From Candidatus Nitrotoga sp. MKT (lineage in GTDB: Bacteria > Pseudomonadota > Gammaproteobacteria > Burkholderiales > Gallionellaceae): a DNA stretch of 64,000 bases. Both the position numbers and the translations under genes were made by a program. Positions 57,060-64,000 of this stretch are shown here, piece after piece. The notes beneath the pieces were generated by a model, which was given only the letters and a program-made list of their open reading frames with translations, had not been told where the DNA came from and made no database searches. Positions within the stretch are counted from its first letter, which is position 1; each line of letters opens with the position of its first letter. The stretch is taken from NCBI GenBank assembly GCA_003402345.1, contig QFXH01000013.1, positions 1 to 64,000 on the forward strand, given 5' to 3'.

Positions 57060-57722
57060 TTATGTATGCCGTCTATCACCATGACGAGGATCATTATCGT
57101 GATGACGAGGCTGCCAATGATAAGGCGGTAACCGTTTCACAGTAATTGTCACACCAAGAAAAAACATCGTCAGATAAAACAAATCAATCGTATACCCCTT
57201 ATCCCACCAAGGCTGTTGACGCTCTCGTTTACCATTCGGACGATAATTACCCTCAAAATTAGCAATTTTCACCTCTGGCCCCACGACAGTGTAATCTTTA
57301 AGATCCACATCTGGAAGCTTCATTATCTCCTCAATTTGAGGTTTGATAACACGCAGGTCATTCATACTCACCGGATGCCGTCCCTGCTGAGCTTTAAATG
57401 GGCTATCTTTATTAATTTCAACAATTCGTTTCATTGCCGCATCGTCACCCTGAGTTTCTTGTATCGACTGAATTTCAGGAGTGTCCATAGCTTTAATATA
57501 GTCAGCGTAAATAGCAGCTGTTGGACGCTGTCCCCAAAGAGGGATGGTAGTCAGGAATGCGGTTGCGACCGTTAATAGAACAAGAACAACAACAGGTACA
57601 GGCAAACGATTGTTATCTTCCGTCATCCCACCAAGATCTTCAGCCTCCCAGAGCTGTTTGGATCGAGCTACAGTATCTTCATGCGTCAAAGTTACCAACG
57701 GTTCATTAAATACCCAAGGCAT
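57060..57722 (-). CDS. Two-helix protein between CcoO-like and the small peptide, His-rich tail
   Basis: A 220-residue protein with no heme motif. The N-terminal 40 residues are hydrophilic (TLTHEDTVARSKQLWEAEDL), then come a helix (VPVVVLVLLTVATAFLTTIP), a periplasmic domain of about 110 residues (YADYIKAMDTPEIQSIQETQ to EGNYRPNGKRERQQPWWDKG) and a second helix (IDLFYLTMFFLGVTITVKRL). The end HWQPRHHDNDPRHGDRRHT is His-rich and could bind metal. It occupies the slot of CcoP but is unrelated to it. Not a family I recognise. Confidence 0.75.
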   Translation of the reverse strand: MPWVFNEPLVTLTHEDTVARSKQLWEAEDLGGMTEDNNRLPVPVVVLVLLTVATAFLTTIPLWGQRPTAAIYADYIKAMDTPEIQSIQETQGDDAAMKRIVEINKDSPFKAQQGRHPVSMNDLRVIKPQIEEIMKLPDVDLKDYTVVGPEVKIANFEGNYRPNGKRERQQPWWDKGYTIDLFYLTMFFLGVTITVKRLPPYHWQPRHHDNDPRHGDRRHT

Positions 57723-57740
57723 ATTATCGTCCCCCTTAAA

Positions 57741-58703
57741 TTATTTCAGGTTTATAACAAAATCAATTAAATTTCGAATCTCGCTATCTTTAGCATACAT
57801 GGGCACATCAGGAGGAGTAGTAATTTTACCTTCCCGATACTCATCATACTCAGAACGCCATTTTTTGAAATCAATTTTTTTGCCATCAGCGTCAACCTCG
57901 CCCCATAAATAATCAAAACGCGGCATAATGGAATGCGGTTGCACTAAACGTGGATTAAAGAAATGCAGCATCATCCACTCTCTCGACGCATTGCGTGATC
58001 CAACATGCAATAAGTCTGGTCCTTTACGGTCAGATCCAAATGCTGTCGGAGACTCCCCATTAAAATCGCCTAGCATAGGAGGCGCCCCAAACACTTGCCA
58101 ATCTTGCGTTTGTTCAGGCAACAATGTATGACACCACCAACAACCCTCTCGCACAAACATGGTTTTTCCAGCGCCAGCATGCAATATATCCGAATCTGCG
58201 GCTTGCTTTAAAACCTCATCTGGAGTCCAGCCTTTCGTAGCTGTCGCATTCTCCATATACGAAAGCGGCTTATCCTCAAAAGTCAGCAATTGATCACTCT
58301 TTTTAATCAAAAAGACAGCACCGCTTTCCTTTCTTGCTTCCGTTATACGGCCTTGTTTAACACTAAGCTCCTCAACGCCTTTACCCAAGTTCGCAGTATG
58401 AGTCACTCCATTCGGCAATGACGTCCCTGCTGGGTATACATAGGCGTACACTGGCTCCATTGGCTCACCGCTTTTCGGATCTTTTCTGACCAGTACTTTC
58501 AATGGTTTATTCAAACCATTCAACAATGGATCTGCAAGCTGCCAGCCTGAATCCCACCCTGAAGTCAACTGCTTGTCCAAGCCAACCTCAGAGCTGATTG
58601 AAGCCGCAAGATCGAAGCTTGGGAAAAACAAAGTTATGCTCATTGACAGTCCAAATGCAACTCCAAACGCCCTGGAACCAATCTTATACTCTCTAAAATT
58701 CAT
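57741..58703 (-). CDS. ccoO: CcoO-like membrane cytochrome c, enlarged
   Basis: A 320-residue protein, against about 200 for usual CcoO. It has an N-terminal helix (RAFGVAFGLSMSITLFFPSF), a periplasmic insertion of roughly 130 residues (about 45-175), then the CcoO core: VREGCWWCHTLLPEQTQDWQ with heme c at Cys188-Cys191-His192, GSDRKGPDLLHVGSRNASRE, and axial Met260 in HSIMPRFDYLWGE. In cbb3 oxidases CcoO passes electrons to CcoN. It lies 36 bases after the CcoN gene. The large insertion is unusual. Confidence 0.85.
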   Translation of the reverse strand: MNFREYKIGSRAFGVAFGLSMSITLFFPSFDLAASISSEVGLDKQLTSGWDSGWQLADPLLNGLNKPLKVLVRKDPKSGEPMEPVYAYVYPAGTSLPNGVTHTANLGKGVEELSVKQGRITEARKESGAVFLIKKSDQLLTFEDKPLSYMENATATKGWTPDEVLKQAADSDILHAGAGKTMFVREGCWWCHTLLPEQTQDWQVFGAPPMLGDFNGESPTAFGSDRKGPDLLHVGSRNASREWMMLHFFNPRLVQPHSIMPRFDYLWGEVDADGKKIDFKKWRSEYDEYREGKITTPPDVPMYAKDSEIRNLIDFVINLK

Positions 58704-58739
58704 TATTTTCTCCCCAGATCCTGGCTTAAAGTTTTAAGT

Positions 58740-60149
58740 TTAACGTTCGTAGGCCAATTCATGTGGCATACGTCCAGCCGGGATAACAGTGCCTTCACGC
58801 GCAGTCATCCACATGTTGTATAGCCAAAGAATGGTTGAAGAAAATACCATAGTCCCACCTAACCAACGGGCGATCATATAAGGATGCTCAGCAATCACGA
58901 CATCAATGTATGGCACTTCATAAATCTTACCTGCACCCTGAATTAACCCGGCAATCGTCATTGATACCCAATAAGTACTGAATCCAATCAACAACAACCA
59001 AAAATGCAGATTTCCTAACGTCAACGAGTACAGCTTGCGTTTCATCAATGTTTGCAGACCAAGATATACGGCTGCAGCCTCAAGAAACGTCGAGAACCCC
59101 AACAAAGCAAGATGCGCATGCGCCACCATCCAACCTGTACCATGAATGTACCAGTTAATTGAGCGTGTTTGCTGAAAACCACCTTGCATATTGAGCGGAA
59201 TGGCCAGCAATACACCGACCACGGTAAAACGAACTTCAAGATTCTCGACAAACATGTTCCACTTACCCTGCATGGTCAAGAGTATGTTTGACACAAATGC
59301 AATCGCTGGCACCAGAATCAGAACACCCTCCACTGAAGCAAAGGATTTTAACCACTCAGGCAAGGGTGCCGACATTAAATGATGTGCGGCAGGCGTTGAA
59401 TAAAACACAACAATCGACCAAAAGTGCAAATGTCCTATACGGTGAGAATACAATGGATTACCAGTCACCTTGGGAATAACATAATAGGCAATCGCTGCAG
59501 CAACAGGCGTAATCCACAAACCCAAAACGTTATGTGCAAACCACCACGTCATGTAAGCCTCGGTCAGACCAGTCAGATGAAAATACTCTGGCAGATTTCC
59601 AACCAAAAATACGATAATCAACATGAACGTTGATGCCGCAAAAAACCAGTTAGTCGTATAGATTCCCTGAGTGCGACGTTTTATTATAGTCATCCATACA
59701 TTAACCGCCAAAGGAATCGTTATAAATGCAGCAACAGCAAGATCCAGCGGCCACGGGAAGTCAGAGTATTCACGCCCAGAAGTCACCCCCATCCATAACA
59801 AAGTCAACCCCAAAGCTAGGGCAACATTCCACATCATGCAATTCCACAAACCAAGCTTCTCTGACCACAACCTCGTATTTCCCAGTATCGGGGTGATATA
59901 CATCATGGCCATTGCAAACGCCATCGAAATCCAGCCAAAGATTACCGCTAGCACATGCACCTGACGCATATGACCAAAGGCAAACATCTCTGTTCCCGTC
60001 ACAAAGTCAGGGAAAGCAAGCTTAGCAGCATTAAACGACCCCAACCCGGTTCCGATCATAAACCAAATAATGGCAGAAAAACCGAAGAAAATCGCCGCCG
60101 AACCGACCGGGATAGCCTCATTTTTAGCAAACAAATACTTAAGAATCAT
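58740..60149 (-). CDS. ccoN: C-family heme-copper oxidase catalytic subunit (CcoN-like)
   Basis: A 469-residue, 12-helix subunit, normal CcoN length. Ligands are in place: low-spin heme His65 (RQVHVLAVIFGW), copper His206 (TWWFAHNVLG) with His256-His257 (STPAAHHLMS), the active-site Tyr250 (VVFYSTPAAHH, six residues before the His pair as in CcoN), and heme His344/His346 (MVAHAHLALLGF). The Tyr argues for oxygen reduction, not nitric oxide reduction, because NorB proteins lack it. ATG follows AAGGAG. The sequence is clearly distant from standard CcoN, for example in the His344 helix. It is the probable terminal oxidase for nitrite oxidation. Confidence 0.88.
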   Translation of the reverse strand: MILKYLFAKNEAIPVGSAAIFFGFSAIIWFMIGTGLGSFNAAKLAFPDFVTGTEMFAFGHMRQVHVLAVIFGWISMAFAMAMMYITPILGNTRLWSEKLGLWNCMMWNVALALGLTLLWMGVTSGREYSDFPWPLDLAVAAFITIPLAVNVWMTIIKRRTQGIYTTNWFFAASTFMLIIVFLVGNLPEYFHLTGLTEAYMTWWFAHNVLGLWITPVAAAIAYYVIPKVTGNPLYSHRIGHLHFWSIVVFYSTPAAHHLMSAPLPEWLKSFASVEGVLILVPAIAFVSNILLTMQGKWNMFVENLEVRFTVVGVLLAIPLNMQGGFQQTRSINWYIHGTGWMVAHAHLALLGFSTFLEAAAVYLGLQTLMKRKLYSLTLGNLHFWLLLIGFSTYWVSMTIAGLIQGAGKIYEVPYIDVVIAEHPYMIARWLGGTMVFSSTILWLYNMWMTAREGTVIPAGRMPHELAYER

Positions 60150-60227
60150 GCTGCATCTCCTTTTTTAGCTCTAGGCAGACGAAACGGCTGCCACTACTAG
60201 CCTTAATTCCACTATAATTTTAAAGGG

Positions 60228-60431
60228 TTATTTTTTTGACGATTTATGCGGAGCCACCGAAGCTATCTCTTCTTTAATTATATCGCTCACTGAACCGCCC
60301 ACTACCTCACCTAACGTATCAGTACCATCCGCCAAGTGAATACGTTTGTGCGGCATCAATACATACCACGACAACCACATACTAGAAAACGCCAAAAGCA
60401 AGCAACACGTCCCCGCTATTATTGGAAGCAT
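60228..60431 (-). CDS. Single-helix protein upstream of CcoN
   Basis: A 67-residue protein: helix (IIAGTCCLLLAFSSMWLSWY), a short polar region (MPHKRIHLADGTDTLGEVVG) and a basic end (APHKSSKK). ATG 60431 follows AAGGAGG. It lies 78 bases before the ccoN-like gene in the same direction and so is part of the upper unit. No family recognised; the two Cys in the helix (TCCLL) are noted. Confidence 0.65.
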   Translation of the reverse strand: MLPIIAGTCCLLLAFSSMWLSWYVLMPHKRIHLADGTDTLGEVVGGSVSDIIKEEIASVAPHKSSKK

Positions 60432-60494
60432 GTTTTTCCTCCTTAACTTAAAAGTTGCCAGATTTTAATTAGTTTAAACAAACCAACTCACGAC

Positions 60495-60776
60495 TTAAGC
60501 ATGACGCGCATTTTCAATTGCATCATGGCGCGTCAAGCCGAGCGCCAGCATCAACATAAATACAAAACCAAACGCAAGCATCCAGAACGTCATAAACCCA
60601 TTAAATGTCGTAGGTATATACGAACCAGCACCGTACCCACCCCAATCTTCAAATCCTCCCCGCCCCATCCAACACATCAAGGCAGCCCCAAACACGCTAC
60701 CATTACCCATGCCCGTTACAAATCCCGCAACTAAAGTAATCCAAAAGGATTTAGATTGTATCGACTGTTTTTGCAT
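60495..60776 (-). CDS. Two-helix protein, first gene of the oxidase cluster
   Basis: A 93-residue protein with two helices (FWITLVAGFVTGMGNGSVFG and MTFWMLAFGFVFMLMLALGL) joined by a Gly-rich loop (GRGGFEDWGGYGAGSYIPTT). It opens the minus-strand cluster and lies 21 bases downstream of a perfect inverted repeat. GGGGG precedes the ATG at about 10 bases. I cannot assign a family. Confidence 0.65.
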   Translation of the reverse strand: MQKQSIQSKSFWITLVAGFVTGMGNGSVFGAALMCWMGRGGFEDWGGYGAGSYIPTTFNGFMTFWMLAFGFVFMLMLALGLTRHDAIENARHA

Positions 60777-60796
60777 TTTGCATTCCCCCGGTTTTT

Positions 60797-60813
60797 ATCT
60801 AAAACATTTAGAT
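60797..60813. promoter_or_regulatory. Inverted repeat upstream of the oxidase cluster
   Basis: ATCTAAA-ACA-TTTAGAT is a perfect 7-bp inverted repeat 21 bases before the start codon at 60776. It may be an operator for the cluster; it is not an FNR box. The 243-base divergent gap contains no other clear site for this strand. Confidence 0.4.
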
Positions 60814-60956
60814 ATATTTATGTATCTTTTGCTAATTTTAAGCGGAACTTAGATGTTTTCAAACAAATTTACTCTGCAACCAAATTCTTTTTAGCATTAG
60901 CAATAGATAGCTTAAACCACCAACAATTACTAAAATTCAGTGATCTAAAAATGCAG

Positions 60957-60965
60957 TGGTATAAT
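60957..60965 (+). promoter_or_regulatory. Putative extended -10 promoter for the 61.0-kb gene
   Basis: TGGTATAAT is an extended -10 (TGn-TATAAT), 55 bases before ATG 61020. The -35 is weak, as is usual for extended -10 promoters. Confidence 0.5.
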
Positions 60966-61019
60966 AAAACCCTACGCTTAACCTTGTCAAGGCATAGTAC
61001 ACCTAAAAACCAAACAATA

Positions 61020-62495
61020 ATGCTGATTATGAACATTAATACCCTCTTGTCGCGTATCCCCGTTCGTTATTGGGGATATCTTTCGTTATCATTATGGAGT
61101 GTAGCGATCCTTTTTTTGTTGCGCCCAGACCTTTACAATTTAAATGAGGGTTCTGCCAAATCACTTTTATTAGCATGGTCAATCGCTGATCAAGTGGCAG
61201 CTTCAGTTGTAACTTTTGGCGCGCCCGATTTACGCGCATTGTTGTTTTTACCTGTGGCATTTCTTTGGACAGGCAATGTTTTTGCCGCGAAAGTTTTCAC
61301 TACATTTTTACTAGCCTTTGCTATTTGGTTACTTTACTTATGGAACCGACTCAACGTTAATGCTGAAAGTGCGTTAATTGCCAGTGGGTTGCTAATTGTA
61401 TCGCCGTTGATGCTGGAACAAATTGATACGCTTTCTCCCGGCATTTATTTGTTGCCAGCATTTGCATTGGGCGCTTGGTTAAATTCGGAATACCGCTTAA
61501 ATCCTCGCCCAGGTGGCGGCTGGTATTTTGCTCAGTTACTGGTTAGCGCCTTTAGCGTAAGCCTACACCCCATTGGCCTGGCATACCCATTAGCCCTACT
61601 TTGCTCATGGTATAGAGAACCACTGGATCAAAAACAGCAAAAATATTTTTTTGTCGGTGTCAGTTTTATTGTTCTCTTCACCCTACTTGTGTTAAGAGGC
61701 TGGAATTACGTCGAATGGTTCCAAAACCCTATTAAAAGCCTCGCAATTACTATTCTCGGATCATCTTTAGGCAGTGCAATATCGGCTGTCAGCTGGGTAG
61801 TGGGAGGGCTCATGCTTGTGGGACTTGTAATCGTCGTGATTAAACAATACCGCAATTTATGGTCAGATTTTACAGGGCGCATCTTACTTATTGGCTTGAC
61901 GCTGGGAATTACGACCAGTGACTCGGCGTGGGGCATAATTGCGTTGTGCCTTATTTTGTATGTTGGAATTCCATTGTTATTAAAATTGCATCATGTACGC
62001 CCAGGCAAGGGGTTTGTTCAACAGCGTGGCTTAATGATGCTATTTATTATCATTCTTTCTACAGTATTTATGCGGGCAGATAAAAGCTACTATGAAATTC
62101 GGCAGTCTGGCTTTTTATCTGACGAGGATCAATTAATTCATGTTCTTGCTAAAGAGGCTGAAAATGCCCGTAAAATCGCTGAAGAGGACAAAAGCGAAAA
62201 AAATCCAGTTCTTTTACGTGTAGCTAGCCAATGGCCAAGCCGTACTATGATTGCGTGCAAATGCGACACATTGCCTTTACCCCCTGCAGCGCAAGATCCA
62301 CAGACTCAGCTTACCATGCTGCGCAGCATAACCCACTTATTATTCAATCCACGACAAGCCAACAATGCAGCGCTCGCCCGAAACCTGTCTATTCTTGGCG
62401 GAGGGGTTATTGAAACTATCGCGTTACAACCCGGCGGGGTACTTTTACATTTCAAGAGCGTAGATACCCAGGCCAACCTGAAGAATGGTAAGTAA
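61020..62495 (+). CDS. Polytopic membrane protein of unknown function
   Basis: 491 residues from ATG 61020; ATG 61029 is equally possible, and the track start 60756 overlaps the opposite gene and promoter. About 10-11 helices occupy residues 15-370 (YWGYLSLSLWSVAILFLLRP, LRALLFLPVAFLWTGNVFAA, SVSLHPIGLAYPLALLCSWY), followed by a soluble C-terminal domain (DEDQLIHVLAKEAENARKIA to TQANLKNGK). The general shape recalls GT-C glycosyltransferases of the ArnT/PMT type, but I do not see their acidic loop motif. It diverges from the oxidase cluster. Function unknown. Confidence 0.65.
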   Translation: MLIMNINTLLSRIPVRYWGYLSLSLWSVAILFLLRPDLYNLNEGSAKSLLLAWSIADQVAASVVTFGAPDLRALLFLPVAFLWTGNVFAAKVFTTFLLAFAIWLLYLWNRLNVNAESALIASGLLIVSPLMLEQIDTLSPGIYLLPAFALGAWLNSEYRLNPRPGGGWYFAQLLVSAFSVSLHPIGLAYPLALLCSWYREPLDQKQQKYFFVGVSFIVLFTLLVLRGWNYVEWFQNPIKSLAITILGSSLGSAISAVSWVVGGLMLVGLVIVVIKQYRNLWSDFTGRILLIGLTLGITTSDSAWGIIALCLILYVGIPLLLKLHHVRPGKGFVQQRGLMMLFIIILSTVFMRADKSYYEIRQSGFLSDEDQLIHVLAKEAENARKIAEEDKSEKNPVLLRVASQWPSRTMIACKCDTLPLPPAAQDPQTQLTMLRSITHLLFNPRQANNAALARNLSILGGGVIETIALQPGGVLLHFKSVDTQANLKNGK

Positions 62496-62581
62496 GTTAT
62501 ATATGAACTGCGTAGCAGTACGGAAATAATTTTCCGATAATCCTAGGCGAAAGTAAACGATTAGCCTGATTTATTCGGCTC

Positions 62582-62824
62582 ATGCCGCAATTGGTAAAAA
62601 AACTTACTTTTAATATGCATAAGCTTATACAAGAAATTATTATTTATTTGATTGTGGCTCTCAGCTCTCTGTTCATCATGAGCTATGCCGTACACATGCT
62701 AGTTGGTGGCTTAGTTAGCAAGGAAACTGAGTATTTGCTGATTATAGTCACTTGCCTCATTGGTGTAGCGGCTATAGGATTCATGGCTTGGGATGTAACA
62801 CAACGCCGCAAGGGCATTAAATAG
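62582..62824 (+). CDS. Two-helix membrane protein, 80 residues
   Basis: ATG 62582, with ATG 62615 (MHKLIQEIIIYLIV) as an alternative that starts right at the first helix. Helices are EIIIYLIVALSSLFIMSYAV and LLIIVTCLIGVAAIGFMAWD, ending in a basic tail (VTQRRKGIK). It follows the 491-residue gene by 86 bases and converges on the next gene. Not recognised. Confidence 0.6.
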   Translation: MPQLVKKLTFNMHKLIQEIIIYLIVALSSLFIMSYAVHMLVGGLVSKETEYLLIIVTCLIGVAAIGFMAWDVTQRRKGIK

Positions 62825-62848
62825 CGGCCTCCCGTACCGCTTAAAATG

Positions 62849-63235
62849 CTAGGACTCTACAAGTAGAGCACCGGTGAAAATGACCAAGGCTCGCACCAGC
62901 AGCACAGCCCGACCTTGAGCACGATGATCGATGCGCACGCTGTTATCATAACGCAGCAAACGCAGAGCAGTTTTAACTTGCATTACATATAACGCATACA
63001 TCATCACAAGCATCATGAAATGTATCCATACTAAAAATGAGGTCAACTCGCTCTCCACAATCAAACGCCGATACCAGTCCTTATAAAGATAGAGATAAAC
63101 CGGCATTCCCAAATCAAATAAAATTACTGAAATCATTCCTAGCACATGAAATGCGCGTTGCTTAGCGTATCGAAACGCAACTAACATTACTGCGTAGGTC
63201 AACAGTGCAGCCCACACTGTAGCTGCTGTCAGCAT
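62849..63235 (-). CDS. Four-helix membrane protein, 128 residues
   Basis: Helices: TAATVWAALLTYAVMLVAFR, HVLGMISVILFDLGMPVYLY, FLVWIHFMMLVMMYALYVMQ and GRAVLLVRALVIFTGALLVE. Between helices 3 and 4 lies VRIDHRAQGRAVLLVRA. Several His residues within or near helices (HVLG, WIHFMM, DHRAQ) could bind heme or metal, as in small cytochrome-b-like proteins, but no family is recognised. ATG 63235. Convergent with the 80-residue gene, 24 bases apart. Confidence 0.7.
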   Translation of the reverse strand: MLTAATVWAALLTYAVMLVAFRYAKQRAFHVLGMISVILFDLGMPVYLYLYKDWYRRLIVESELTSFLVWIHFMMLVMMYALYVMQVKTALRLLRYDNSVRIDHRAQGRAVLLVRALVIFTGALLVES

Positions 63236-63479
63236 ATTATGTTTAGTCCACGCACCTTATTTTCATTCCCCATCAGTTTTTCTAAAAAACTCCAATTCAA
63301 TATGTTCCGTAACCATTTATCCACTACACTTTAGGGCGAATTCAAAAACCAACTATAGCAATTAATGTTTAGTCGCGGCTTTAAACGGGTTCCATATTAT
63401 AAAGTCGGCTACCAACAAATAGATTGATAAAACATCCGGGTTTCAGCCTTCGCAGGTATAATCAATTCTATTATTTAAT

Positions 63480-63940
63480 GGACTCTATAAGCAGAAGCTC
63501 GTTGTGAACGGCTAAGCGTGTGACAAATCGTTTCGTGGCTTACACACGTTGGAGGGCTGGGTGTATATTTTTAGGCGTGTCTACAATTTGCTCAGGTGAC
63601 CATTTTTCTTGAGATGCCCTGTCACCACTTCAAACGCCTAGTAGGCTACCACAAGTTTCAGTGTTCTACGGAACTTGATTCGCAAACGGTGGGCTGTTCG
63701 CCAGCTAAGGAGGTAGCGTAGCCAGACTTACATCCGAAATCCCGTGCAATCTCGTTTAAAATGATGTTCGGGGAGCATTTCAAAATCACCCAATGCCCTC
63801 GATCCACTTCCTTCTCATTCCATCAGCATAATCGTTGCGCGCTCTTCAGCATTCAGTTATTGAATGCTTTCCAAACTTTTCCATCCCAGCACATCAGCCT
63901 CTCCAAGGTGTTGCAGTGGGTTATTAAGCGCGCCGCCTTA
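63480..63940 (-). pseudogene. IS30-family transposase relic, N-terminal part
   Basis: Minus-strand frames read MNAEERATIMLME, then FKRD/NEIARDFGC-like text, CRRTLKLVV, WSPEQIVDTPKNIHPALQRV and ATKRFVTRLAVHN, all degraded forms of an IS30 transposase N-terminal half. Bases 63820-63930 parallel 7630-7735, the left end of the other IS30 fragment. The plus-strand ORF 63761-63961 is a shadow. Between 63236 and 63480 nothing was recognised, and the last 60 bases of the window are empty. Confidence 0.65.
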
Positions 63941-64000
63941 AAAACCCCACAAGAGTTTTAAGGCTACTACACCATATAGATCAATATACTTAAGCGAATT

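Noticed and set aside
56873-57145. 90-residue plus-strand ORF in the oxidase cluster
   Set aside because: Antisense to the 44-residue peptide and the end of the 220-residue gene; no ribosome site.
58740-60149. Possibility that the CcoN-like protein is a nitric oxide reductase (NorB)
   Set aside because: The active-site tyrosine six residues before the His-His copper ligands is kept, which NorB lacks, and the partner is CcoO-like rather than NorC-like.

Overview
This window looks like chromosome of a nitrite-oxidising betaproteobacterium of the Gallionellaceae, most likely Candidatus Nitrotoga. That is an inference. It rests on (i) an N-terminal fragment of a Tat-exported, periplasmic-type nitrite oxidoreductase alpha subunit (NxrA) at the left edge, (ii) an alternative complex III (act) operon, (iii) a cbb3-like heme-copper oxidase cluster, and (iv) a betaproteobacterial-style mraZ-to-lpxC division and cell-wall cluster. 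I saw no rRNA or tRNA genes and no CRISPR array. The one RNA gene is rnpB (RNase P RNA).

Layout. 1-266: start of nxrA (minus strand), with a perfect FNR-type palindrome about 240 bp upstream. 0.7-8.3 kb: a graveyard of decayed insertion sequences (IS200, IS630, IS3, IS30, a second IS3, IS481, more IS30 and IS630 pieces), in which the heat-shock sigma factor gene rpoH is the only intact gene. 8.4-16.6 kb (minus): actA-B1-B2-C-D-E-F followed by sspA-sspB in one tightly packed operon. 16.6-18.6 kb: a gene desert with IS30 and IS91 relics. 18.6-26 kb: lgt, a small soluble cytochrome c, livKHMGF, and a TPR protein. 26.5-26.9 kb: rnpB. 27.2-46.1 kb: promoter, MraZ operator, mraZ-rsmH-ftsL-ftsI-murE-murF-mraY-murD-ftsW-murG-murC-murB-ddl-ftsQ-ftsA-ftsZ, then lpxC. 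46-53 kb: small unknown proteins, a half-length heme-copper-oxidase-like protein, and a minus-strand operon of a CcoG-like ferredoxin, two small proteins and a very large membrane protein with a spermidine-synthase-like domain. 53.5-60.8 kb (minus): a 13-gene cluster around CcoN- and CcoO-like subunits. 61-63.2 kb: membrane proteins of unknown function. 63.5-63.9 kb: another IS30 relic.

How the genes fit together. If NXR oxidises nitrite in the periplasm, electrons can pass to small cytochromes c (such as the one at 19.7 kb) and on to an oxidase such as the 53-61 kb cluster. ActA-F would link the quinone pool and cytochrome c. CcoG-, CcoS- and FixH-like genes next to the oxidase suggest dedicated metal and assembly functions. 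The most unusual part is the oxidase cluster. It keeps every heme and copper ligand and the active-site tyrosine of a C-family oxidase. It also has an enlarged CcoO, no diheme CcoP, a single-heme membrane cytochrome instead, an FGE-fold protein without the catalytic cysteines, at least seven small membrane proteins I cannot name, and a strong internal terminator. The half-oxidase protein at 47.6 kb, resembling helices IX-XII of CcoN, is a second unusual item nearby.
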